A model generated the notes under the pieces. It searched no databases. It was given only the letters and a program-made list of their open reading frames with translations, and was not told where the DNA came from. Shown piece after piece: positions 38,160-47,202 of a DNA stretch of 64,000 nt. The stretch is taken from positions 248,001-312,000 of the forward strand of contig NZ_ATWJ01000012.1 in assembly GCF_000421185.1 (NCBI RefSeq), in the 5' to 3' direction. The position numbers and the translations under genes are program-made. This DNA comes from Ornithinimicrobium pekingense DSM 21552 (GTDB lineage: Bacteria; Actinomycetota; Actinomycetes; Actinomycetales; Dermatophilaceae). Position 1 is the first letter of the stretch. Each line of letters begins with the position of its first letter.

Positions 38160-39596
38160 TCAGAGATCGGGGTCGAGCAGGACGACACCCTGGGCGAGGG
38201 TGTGCGGCGTGACGTCACCCTCGCCCGCGACACCCACGCCCCGGACCGTCTCACCCTCCCCGACGACCCCGCGGTCCAGGCCGAGGACGACCAGCGGGCG
38301 GCCGTCGAACAGGGCCCCGACGTGGGCGGCCTTCACCTCGACCCACCGCTCGTCCCCGTCCGAGCCGACGAGGGCGCGGAGGTCCTCGACGTCCGCGTCG
38401 GGCTGCCAGCCCGGGACGACGACGGCGTGGCCGCCCAGGGTCGGCACGGTGAACGCCGTCCCGTCCTGCAGGTCCCCGGCGGGGATGAGCGTGTAGTCCT
38501 CGCCCCGGCGCAGCTCGAGCGCCTCGGGCTGCGCGGTGACGAGGACCTGCCCGCTGCCGACGGCCAGCGGTCGGCCCGTGTCCTGCGCATAGCTCTCCAG
38601 GACGTGCTCCTCGCCGTCCAGCGTGAACCGGACCTGCGGGACGGTGTCGGTCAGGCTCGGGTCGGCGGCCATCACGGCGGTGTGCGAGCCGAGCGGCGTG
38701 GACGCCAGGGTCGCGGTGCCCGGGGTGACCGCCAGGTCTGTCGAGCCGGGCGGCAGCACGCCGACCGACGTGGTCACGAGCGACCCTCCCATCCACCCGG
38801 TCAGGCCGGAGCCCGACACGAGCCGCGCCACGTGAGGGGGCCCGAGGTGCTCGCCGAGCGGGGTCGCACCCCACACCCCGCGCGCCTCGTCCAGCATCAC
38901 GAGCGCCTCCGAGCCGTTGACGCCCATCCTCGTGCTCGCCACCGGCGCGCCGCTGGCGGAGTGTGCTGCGGTCTCGTCGTACCAGTAGAGCTCCTCCATC
39001 GCGGCGGACGCCCCGGGCACGAACTCGGCGACGGCATACCGCAGGAGTGCGCCGTCGACCTCAGCCGTGCCGCCCTGGCCGCGGTGGACGCCCGGGGACC
39101 ACAGCGGGGTCTCGCCGAGGCTGCCTGACGGTGACTCCCACACGGCCACCCTCAGTCCCTCGACACCGAAGACCAGCACGTCACCGGGGCCGTCCTGCGC
39201 CGGCAGCGGCTCGAGCTCCTCGCCGTCGCGGGTGAGCACGAGCTCGGGGAAGGCCGCCCCCTCGGCGCTGCGCAGCTCGCCCGTCCAGTGGACCCGGTCG
39301 GCCTCGTGGACGGGGTTCGGCTCGTTGTCGAACAGGTCGACGGCCACCCCGTCCTGCCAGCTGACCGAGGCCGGCACCGGGTCGCCGGTGGCGGCGAACG
39401 GGTTGAGCGGTCCACCCAGCCACAGGGCACCCACGAGAGCCAGCGAGCCGACGCCCGCGGCTGCGGAGGTGCGACGGCGGTGCACCTTGCGGCGTCCCCG
39501 GGCGATGACGGCGTCCGGCTCGACGGACATGACGGGCGCGAGCTCGTCGGCGCGGTCGAGCAGGACGAGGGCGGAGCGGTCGAGGTCGTCAGACAT
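38160..39596 (-). CDS. Membrane partner of sigma factor C (candidate anti-sigma factor)
   Basis: A 478-residue bitopic protein with the family layout: MSD start, VLLDRADELAPVMSVEPDAV and RGRRKVHRRR on the inside, one helix at about 44-64, and a 410-residue external domain similar to the first half of partner B. Shared landmarks in B and C include LPAQD/VPAQS, DEARGVWGATPLGEHLG versus DRERGVWGYAVDGQDSP, and the FTLD segment. No catalytic motif was seen. It overlaps the sigma C gene by eight bases and ends before a strong hairpin. Confidence 0.78.
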   Translation of the reverse strand: MSDDLDRSALVLLDRADELAPVMSVEPDAVIARGRRKVHRRRTSAAAGVGSLALVGALWLGGPLNPFAATGDPVPASVSWQDGVAVDLFDNEPNPVHEADRVHWTGELRSAEGAAFPELVLTRDGEELEPLPAQDGPGDVLVFGVEGLRVAVWESPSGSLGETPLWSPGVHRGQGGTAEVDGALLRYAVAEFVPGASAAMEELYWYDETAAHSASGAPVASTRMGVNGSEALVMLDEARGVWGATPLGEHLGPPHVARLVSGSGLTGWMGGSLVTTSVGVLPPGSTDLAVTPGTATLASTPLGSHTAVMAADPSLTDTVPQVRFTLDGEEHVLESYAQDTGRPLAVGSGQVLVTAQPEALELRRGEDYTLIPAGDLQDGTAFTVPTLGGHAVVVPGWQPDADVEDLRALVGSDGDERWVEVKAAHVGALFDGRPLVVLGLDRGVVGEGETVRGVGVAGEGDVTPHTLAQGVVLLDPDL

Positions 39597-40089
39597 GGTT
39601 CGGTTCCCCTTCGGTCAGGGCGGCGCGCAGGGCGGCCAGCCCGCGTGAGGTCGAGCTCTTGACCGTGCCGGTCGAGACGCCGAGCGTCGCCGCGGCGTCC
39701 TTCTCGGACAGGTCGAGGTAGTGCCGCAGGACCACGCACTCGCGCTCGCGGCGCGGCAGGGCCTGCAGCGCCTGGGTCAGGTCGAGGTCGAGGCCCAGGG
39801 TGACCTGGGGTCCGGACGCCGGGTCCGTGTCCGGCACGGTGTCCGTGAGCACCTCGCGCCGGCGCTTGCGCCACCGGTCGGTGTGGAGGTTGACGAGCAC
39901 GCGGCGGGCGTAGGCCGTCGGGTTGTCGGCCCTCGCCCGCCGCCAGTGCACGTAGACCCGCGCCAGCGACTCCTGCACCAGCTCCTCGGCGACGTGGGGG
40001 TCGCCGCAGAGCATCCACGCCGAGGTGAGCAGGCGCGGGGAGGCCGCCCGGACGAAGTCCGCGAAGCCCTCCTCCTGGTCCTTCTTCAT
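39589..40089 (-). CDS. SigE-family ECF RNA polymerase sigma factor C
   Basis: A 166-residue sigma factor. Region 2 is TSAWMLCGDPHVAEELVQES to RVLVNLHTDRWRKRRR; region 4 is LPRRERECVVLRHYLDLSEK with HTH ATLGVSTGTVKSSTSRGLAA. The linker between them is a few residues longer than in A and B. ATG 40089 has ACGAGGTGAG upstream. The gene ends NHV-stop in the ATGTCTGA overlap. The shared promoter motif lies 51 nt before the ATG. Confidence 0.94.
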   Translation of the reverse strand: MKKDQEEGFADFVRAASPRLLTSAWMLCGDPHVAEELVQESLARVYVHWRRARADNPTAYARRVLVNLHTDRWRKRRREVLTDTVPDTDPASGPQVTLGLDLDLTQALQALPRRERECVVLRHYLDLSEKDAAATLGVSTGTVKSSTSRGLAALRAALTEGEPNHV

Positions 40090-40140
40090 CTCACCTCGTC
40101 GTGTCGGTGGTCCGTCCCCCTGCGACGGACCCATCCTCCC

Positions 40141-40165
40141 AACGGCCCGGTATGCCGAAAGGTTG
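40141..40165 (-). promoter_or_regulatory. ECF-type promoter of sigma module C
   Basis: CAACCTTTC, twelve bases, CGTT toward the sigma C gene, the third copy of this element. A one-mismatch copy of GGTATGCCGT (40149-40158) lies across its spacer. The DUF4126 gene starts 130 bp away on the other strand. Confidence 0.68.
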
Positions 40166-40294
40166 AGTCCCGGGGACACGCCGCCGCCCCGGGGTGAGGG
40201 ACACGCGCACGGAACAGGCACGACATACCCCGTGGTTGTATGGGTCGACCGCCCTCCGCCGGAGGGCCGCCGACACGAAAGGCGAGGCCACCAC

Positions 40295-40906
40295 ATGCTC
40301 GCTGCACTCACCGGGGCCGGGCTGTCGGCCGCCGCGGGGCTCAACGCCTACATCCCCTTCCTCCTCGTCGCGCTGATCGCGCGGTTCACCGAGGTGATCA
40401 ACCTCCCTCACCAGTACGCCTGGATCGAGTCGTGGTGGGCCATCGGCATCGCCGCCGTGCTGCTGCTCTCGGAGGTCGTGCTGGACAAGATCGCGTTGGT
40501 CGACCACATCAACGACGCGGTCGGCACGTTCGTCCGCCCGGCGACCGGTGGTCTCATCTTCGCCGCCACCACGGCGGCCGAGGACTTCGAGCAGGGCTCG
40601 TCCTTCATGGCCGACAACCCGTGGGTCGGGGTGCTGCTCGGCATCATCACGGCCGGGATCGTGCACACCGGCAAGGCGGTGACGCGGCCGGTCGTCAACG
40701 CGGGCACGGGCGGGCTCGGGACACCGATCGTGTCCGCGGCCGAGGACGGCGCCTCGGTGACGCTGTCGCTGGTCGCGATCTTCCTGCCGGTGCTCGTGAT
40801 CTTCCTGCTGCTGCTCCTGGTGTGGGCGGGCTTCGCGCTGTGGCGCCGTCGACGGGCACGGCGCCAGGAGACGGACCGGCTGATGAGCGAGGCCGGCTAC
40901 GACTGA
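40295..40906 (+). CDS. DUF4126 membrane protein
   Basis: A 203-residue integral membrane protein. The N-terminus AALTGAGLSAAAGLNAYIPF is the family signature, followed by further hydrophobic segments and the helix LVAIFLPVLVIFLLLLLVWA, and ends in an Arg-rich cytoplasmic tail (RRRRARRQETDRLMSEAGYD). Function unknown; the domain occurs in many actinobacteria as a stand-alone gene. GAAAGGCGAGG upstream supports ATG 40295. Confidence 0.9.
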   Translation: MLAALTGAGLSAAAGLNAYIPFLLVALIARFTEVINLPHQYAWIESWWAIGIAAVLLLSEVVLDKIALVDHINDAVGTFVRPATGGLIFAATTAAEDFEQGSSFMADNPWVGVLLGIITAGIVHTGKAVTRPVVNAGTGGLGTPIVSAAEDGASVTLSLVAIFLPVLVIFLLLLLVWAGFALWRRRRARRQETDRLMSEAGYD

Positions 40907-40944
40907 GCGCACGGCACGCCCCTGCGACCAGGCCTTCTGAGAAA

Positions 40945-40967
40945 AGTGATATCGTTTTGATGTCACT
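40945..40967. promoter_or_regulatory. Operator candidate before the SPFH gene
   Basis: AGTGATATC and GATGTCACT form a nine-base inverted repeat with one mismatch around GTTTT. TGATATC and TGATGTC also repeat in the same direction with an 11-bp period, about one helical turn. This AT-rich patch stands out in the GC-rich surroundings. Half-sites one turn apart are what tandem ribbon-helix-helix dimers bind, and such a protein is coded two genes on. Confidence 0.55.
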
Positions 40968-40989
40968 CACGAACGAAGGGGATGTGCGC

Positions 40990-41961
40990 ATGAGCACGAT
41001 GGACAACGAGCCGGCCGTCGACGAGTCCACGGGGGGCGAGCCCGCCGGGCGACCGGTCGGGGTCGACGGGACGCGCGTCGACATCACCGAGCGCAGGGCG
41101 TGGTCGGTCGACGGTTTCGTCGGCCTGGTCGTGTCGCTGGCGCTGGCGGGCGTGGCGGCGTGGCTGTTCATCCGCGGCGCCGTCGCGGCGGACGCGGGCG
41201 AGGGCGGGATCGCCGGCATCGTGGGCGGGAGCCTGCTGGGGCTGGTCGCGCTCGTCCTCCTGGCCTGCCTGACGGTCGTCGCGCCGGGGCACACGAAGGT
41301 CGTCCAGTTCTTCGGCCGCTACATCGGCACGGTGCGCAAGCCCGGCCTGCGGATGGTCGTGCCGCTGAGCACGCGCAAGAACGTCTCGGTGCGCGTGCAC
41401 AACTTCGAGACCAACGAGCTGAAGGTCAACGACGCCGACGGCAACCCGATCAACATCGCGGCCATCGTCGTCTGGCAGGTGGCCGACACCGCCAAGGCGA
41501 CGTTCTCGGTGGAGGAGTACGAGGACTTCGTCGCCGTGCAGTCCGAGTCGGCGCTGCGGCACGTGGCGATGAGCCACCCCTACGACAACGACGCGACGGA
41601 GGTCACCCTGCGCGGTGACACCGACGTCATCTCCGCCGAGCTGGCGCACGAGGTCGCCGAGCGGATCGTCCTGGCCGGCCTGGAGGTCATCGAGGTGCGG
41701 ATCTCCGCCCTCGCCTACGCCCCGGAGATCGCCCAGGCCATGCTCCAGCGCCAGCAGGCGTCGGCCATCATCGCGGCCCGCGAGAAGATCGTCGACGGGG
41801 CCGTCGGCATGGTCGACAGCGCCCTGCGCCAGCTCGAGGCCCAGGACATCGTCGAGCTCGACGACGAGCGCAAGGCGGCCATGGTCTCCAACCTGCTCGT
41901 CGTGCTCTGCTCCGAGCGCGGCACGACCCCCGTCGTCAACACGGGGTCGCTCTACACCTGA
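40990..41961 (+). CDS. SPFH/Band-7 domain membrane protein
   Basis: A 323-residue flotillin/stomatin-type protein. Two N-terminal hydrophobic segments ([20 protein letters not shown] and [20 protein letters not shown]) are followed by the SPFH domain, which opens [20 protein letters not shown] and includes NAMEs such as [20 protein letters not shown] and AEIAQAMLQ-like helix [20 protein letters not shown], then a short coiled coil. ATG 40990 behind AAGGGGAT is preferred over ATG 40960, which lies inside the operator-like repeat. Followed after 12 nt by a ribbon-helix-helix gene; the pair is likely one operon. Microdomain scaffolding is the usual role of the family. Confidence 0.9.
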   Translation: MSTMDNEPAVDESTGGEPAGRPVGVDGTRVDITERRAWSVDGFVGLVVSLALAGVAAWLFIRGAVAADAGEGGIAGIVGGSLLGLVALVLLACLTVVAPGHTKVVQFFGRYIGTVRKPGLRMVVPLSTRKNVSVRVHNFETNELKVNDADGNPINIAAIVVWQVADTAKATFSVEEYEDFVAVQSESALRHVAMSHPYDNDATEVTLRGDTDVISAELAHEVAERIVLAGLEVIEVRISALAYAPEIAQAMLQRQQASAIIAAREKIVDGAVGMVDSALRQLEAQDIVELDDERKAAMVSNLLVVLCSERGTTPVVNTGSLYT

Positions 41962-41973
41962 GCGCCGCGTCGC

Positions 41974-42219
41974 ATGACCGACACCTCCGGAGAGCCGCAG
42001 CAGCGACGGCCCGCGCCCAAGCGCCGGTCCGTCCTGCTGCGGCTCGACCCTGCGGTCCACGAGGCGCTGCAGCGCTGGGCGGCCGACGAGCTGCGCAGCG
42101 TCAACGCCCAGATCGAGGTCGTGCTGCGCGACGCCCTGCGCTCGGCCGGGCGCTCCCCGCGCGGGGCCGGCCCCCTGCCCCGGCGGGGACGACCGCCGAA
42201 GGAGCAGGACGGCGGCTAG
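41974..42219 (+). CDS. Arc/HicB-type ribbon-helix-helix DNA-binding protein
   Basis: An 81-residue basic protein. The core KRRSVLLRLDPAVHEALQRW followed by AADELRSVNAQIEVVLRDAL is the beta strand plus two helices of an Arc-like fold (NAQIEVVLRDAL is the typical second helix). The Pro/Arg-rich tail may contact DNA further. It is probably the regulator of its own operon through the repeats at 40945-40967. No toxin gene is adjacent; the neighbour is the SPFH protein. The last three bases overlap the tail of a convergent gene. Confidence 0.88.
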   Translation: MTDTSGEPQQRRPAPKRRSVLLRLDPAVHEALQRWAADELRSVNAQIEVVLRDALRSAGRSPRGAGPLPRRGRPPKEQDGG

Positions 42220-42644
42220 CCGACGGGCTCACGCTCCCGCTGGACGGAGGCCGGGCGCAGGACCGCGGCCGTCGTGCCGCAGACCGCCGCCAGCGCGACG
42301 AGGCAGATGCCCAGCATGAGGACGGCCGCGACCAGCAGCTGCCAGGTGCTCACCAGCGGGGCGACGACGGAGGCCCAGGCAGCCGTCGCGCAGACGGCTC
42401 CCATGAACGACACGATCGCCGCGATGCCGCCGAGGCCGGCCTCCCGGCGTCCGTTGAGGCCCCACCCTGCTGCCGTCGCGGCCACCCCGCCGGCCAGTGC
42501 GACCACGGCCGCCCACACCATGCCCGAGGTGGTGTAGGTGTCGGGGTGGGACCCCAGCCCGGTCGTCAGCGCGTAGCCGCCCACGACCGCGGCGATGACC
42601 CCGCCGGCGAACCCGGACGCGATCGTCCGCCAGTTGATGTGCAC
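42216..42644 (-). CDS. Small four-helix membrane protein
   Basis: A 142-residue hydrophobic protein with four predicted helices, including ASGFAGGVIAAVVGGYALTT, GMVWAAVVALAGGVAATAAG and QLLVAAVLMLGICLVALAAV, and a short Arg/Glu-rich C-terminal end. No family recognised. GTG 42644 with AGAGGTCGA upstream looks best; an in-frame upstream start at 42701 would add a Gly/Arg-rich leader. Confidence 0.72.
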   Translation of the reverse strand: MHINWRTIASGFAGGVIAAVVGGYALTTGLGSHPDTYTTSGMVWAAVVALAGGVAATAAGWGLNGRREAGLGGIAAIVSFMGAVCATAAWASVVAPLVSTWQLLVAAVLMLGICLVALAAVCGTTAAVLRPASVQREREPVG

Positions 42645-42734
42645 GACTCGACCTCTCGTTCCGCGCCTCCACGGTGAGGCGCCGGGGCCAGTCTGCCTCA
42701 TCCGTCGCCGGACGGGGCGGAGGGACCTGCCGGC

Positions 42735-43577
42735 CTAGCGCGCGGCGACCGCCCCGTCGTAGAGCCGCTTCACCGGGATGCCCGTGCGTGCGGACACGTC
42801 GCGGCAGACGTCCTTGAGCCGCTCGCCGGCCGTCACGCGCTCGAGGACCTCGGGTATGACGTCACCCACCTCGACGGCAGGCCCGCCGCCGGCGTCGGCC
42901 CCCGCCACCACGACGGTGATCTCCCCCTTGACACCGTCGCCGGCCCACACCGCCAGCTCACCCAGCCCACCGCGGCGGACCTCCTCGTAGGTCTTGGTGA
43001 GCTCACGGCATACCGCGGCAGGGCGGTCCGGGCCGAAGGCCTCGGCCATCGCGCGCAGCGAGGCGGCCAGCCGGTGGGGCGCCTCGAAGAAGACCATCGT
43101 GCGGGGCTCCCGGGCCAGGGCGGACAGACCGCGGGCCTTCTCGCCCTGCTTGCGCGGCAGGAAACCCTCGAAGCAGAAGCGGTCGACCGGCAGGCCCGAG
43201 ACCGCCAGGGCCATGAGGACCGCCGACGGACCGGGCACGCACGTGACGGGAAGGTCGTCGGCCACGCAGGCGATGGCGAGGCGGTAGCCCGGGTCGGAGA
43301 CCGACGGCATACCGGCGTCCGTGACGAGCAGCACCCGGGCGCCGGCGGCGATGCGCGCGACGAGGTCGGGGGTGCGGGAGGCCTCGTTGTGCTCGTGGTA
43401 GCTGACCACCTCGCCGCCGACCGTCACACCCAGCCGGTCCGTCAGCCGGCGCAGGCGGCGGGTGTCCTCGGCCGCGACGACGTCCGCCCCCGCCAGCTCC
43501 TCGATGAGCCGGGGGCTGGCGTCCCGCGCGTCGCCGATCGGGGTGGCGGCCAGGACGAGCGCTCCGGTGGTGGTCAT
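42735..43577 (-). CDS. rsmI: 16S rRNA (cytidine1402-2'-O)-methyltransferase
   Basis: A 280-residue tetrapyrrole-methylase-fold enzyme acting on the decoding centre of 16S rRNA. The conserved blocks are LVLAATPIGDARDASPRLIE with AAEDTRRLRRL, LLVTDAGMPSVSDPGYRL, CVPGPSAVLMALAVSGLP with FCFEGFLPRKQGEK, and FFEAPHRLAASLRAM. In mycobacteria the orthologue is next to the mannosyltransferase pmt; here sdhBAC lies between them. Two exact copies of the GGTATGCCGT word lie inside this gene. Confidence 0.96.
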   Translation of the reverse strand: MTTTGALVLAATPIGDARDASPRLIEELAGADVVAAEDTRRLRRLTDRLGVTVGGEVVSYHEHNEASRTPDLVARIAAGARVLLVTDAGMPSVSDPGYRLAIACVADDLPVTCVPGPSAVLMALAVSGLPVDRFCFEGFLPRKQGEKARGLSALAREPRTMVFFEAPHRLAASLRAMAEAFGPDRPAAVCRELTKTYEEVRRGGLGELAVWAGDGVKGEITVVVAGADAGGGPAVEVGDVIPEVLERVTAGERLKDVCRDVSARTGIPVKRLYDGAVAAR

Positions 43578-43606
43578 GGAGCGACCCTACGGCCCCGACC
43601 GACGGC

Positions 43607-43694
43607 GAACGCCCCACGTCCTCGGTGGGCCGTGGGGCGTTCACGCGACGTCGTCGGTCGCCCGGAGGGCGTGCACCCGACGTCGTCGGTCGGG
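43607..43694. repeat. Hairpin plus 32-bp-period direct repeat, rsmI-sdhB gap
   Basis: A perfect 12-bp inverted repeat (GAACGCCCCACG, 43607-43618, and 43631-43642) is followed by two direct copies of CGACGTCGTCGGTCG (43646-43660 and 43678-43692), 32 bp apart. Their flanks are also similar over about 24 bp. It lies in the 124 bp between the sdhB stop and the rsmI start; the hairpin would fit a terminator after sdhB. Confidence 0.65.
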
Positions 43695-43701
43695 TCGGGG
43701 G

Positions 43702-44438
43702 TCAGCGGCCGTAGCCGGCGTGCCGCAGGTCGGCGTTCATCTGGGAGATGACGTTGAGCGGGATGCCCTTGGGGCAGGCGCGGGTGCACTCGCCCAGGTT
43801 GGTGCAGCCGCCGAAGCCCTCCGCGTCGTGCTGGTGCGTCATCGCCGCCACGCGCGCGTCGCGCTCGGGCTGGCCCTGCGGCAGCTCACCGAGGTGGGTG
43901 ATCTTGGCACCCATGAACAGCGAGCCCGAGCCGTTGGGGCAGGCCGCGACGCAGGCGCCGCAGCCGATGCACTCCGCGGCCATGAACGCCCGGTCGGCGT
44001 GCTCCTTGGGCACCGGGGTGGCGTGCGCGTCGGGGGCGGAGCCGGTGTTGGCGGAGATGAAGCCGCCGGCGGCGATGATCCGGTCGAACGCGCTGCGGTC
44101 CACGACCAGGTCCTTGATGACCGGGAAGGGGTCGGCGCGCCAGGGCTCGATGACGATCTCGTCGCCGTCCTTGAACGAGCGCATGTGCAGCTGGCAGGTC
44201 GTCGTCCGCTCGGGGCCGTGGGCCTCGCCGTTGATGACGACGCCGCACGTGCCGCAGATGCCCTCTCGGCAGTCGGAGTCGAAGGCGACCGGCTCCTCAC
44301 CCTTCTCGGTGAGCTGCTCGTTGAGCAGGTCGAGCATCTCCAGGAAGGAGCTGTCCTCGGAGACGCCGTCGATGTCGTAGCGGACCATCCGGCCCGGCAC
44401 CTTGGGGTTGTCCTGGCGCCAGATGCTGAGGGCGAGCT

Positions 44439-44442
<4 letters not shown>
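43702..44442 (-). CDS. sdhB: Succinate dehydrogenase iron-sulfur subunit
   Basis: A 246-residue electron-transfer subunit. The 2Fe-2S ligands lie in [20 protein letters not shown] and TTTCQLHM. The 4Fe-4S and 3Fe-4S ligands are in [17 protein letters not shown] and [19 protein letters not shown]. The arrangement matches the B subunit of the menaquinone-type complex with a single cytochrome b subunit found in Corynebacterium and Bacteroidetes. GTG 44442 overlaps the sdhA stop (GTGA). Confidence 0.97.
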
Positions 44443-46430
<1,988 letters not shown>

Positions 46431-46446
46431 GTCTTTTTCCAGGTCC

Positions 46447-47145
46447 TTAGTCGACGAGGCCGAACAGGATGGCGAAGGGCGGGATGAGGAAGCCGACGAC
46501 GATGATCGTCGTGATGACGATCGAGGTCAGGCGGATCTGCTCTGCGCGGCGCAGCGAGGTGTTCAGCCCCAGCGTCATGGCCGCGCCCCAGATCCCGTGG
46601 AGCAGGTGCATCCCCAGGAAGAACATGGCCAGGGCGTAGATGCCGACGCCCCACCAGTGGCTGAAGCTGTCGATGACGCGGGCGGCCGGGCTCGCGTGCG
46701 CCTCGCCGATCGTCACCGTCTGCCAGGTGAAGTGCATGAGGTGGAAGGCGACGAAGGCCAGCAGGGCCAGGCCGCCCCACCGCATGGCCGCGGCGTAGAA
46801 GTTGCCGTAGCCCGCGCGCTTCTTGACGTAACGCACCGAGCGGGCCCCCCGCGCCCGGCGCCAGAGCGCCATACCCGACCAGACGTGCGCGACGAGCGCG
46901 GCGAGGAGCCCGATGCGCAGCACCCACAGCAGGCCCTTCTCGGGCAGCATCGGCTCGCCGAAGGTGCGGATGTGGTGCGCGTACTCGTCGAAGGCCTCCC
47001 GGCCGGACAGGATCATCAGGTTGCCGTACATGTGCAGCAGCAGGTACCCGATGAAGAACAGACCGCTGGCCGCCATGATCGTCTTCAGCAGGATGCTGGA
47101 GCTGACCTTGCGGTCACCGCGCGCGGGAAGGGTTGAAGTGGCCAC
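46447..47145 (-). CDS. sdhC: Succinate dehydrogenase cytochrome b558 subunit
   Basis: A 232-residue membrane anchor with five transmembrane helices. Histidines in [43 protein letters not shown] and [15 protein letters not shown] are candidate haem ligands for a two-haem b558-type anchor that reduces menaquinone. It replaces the separate SdhC and SdhD of other bacteria. It is the first gene of the operon, divergent from pmt with 57 bp between them. Confidence 0.96.
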   Translation of the reverse strand: MATSTLPARGDRKVSSSILLKTIMAASGLFFIGYLLLHMYGNLMILSGREAFDEYAHHIRTFGEPMLPEKGLLWVLRIGLLAALVAHVWSGMALWRRARGARSVRYVKKRAGYGNFYAAAMRWGGLALLAFVAFHLMHFTWQTVTIGEAHASPAARVIDSFSHWWGVGIYALAMFFLGMHLLHGIWGAAMTLGLNTSLRRAEQIRLTSIVITTIIVVGFLIPPFAILFGLVD

Positions 47146-47202
47146 GGAGGCAGGTTACTACCCGCCCCGCGGCGCACGGCCCGCGCCCTGCCGCCACCTA
47201 CG

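Noticed and set aside
31320-40165. The 31-40 kb stretch as an integrated element
   Set aside because: No integrase, transposase, direct repeats or shift in base composition; gene duplication in place explains the three sigma modules.
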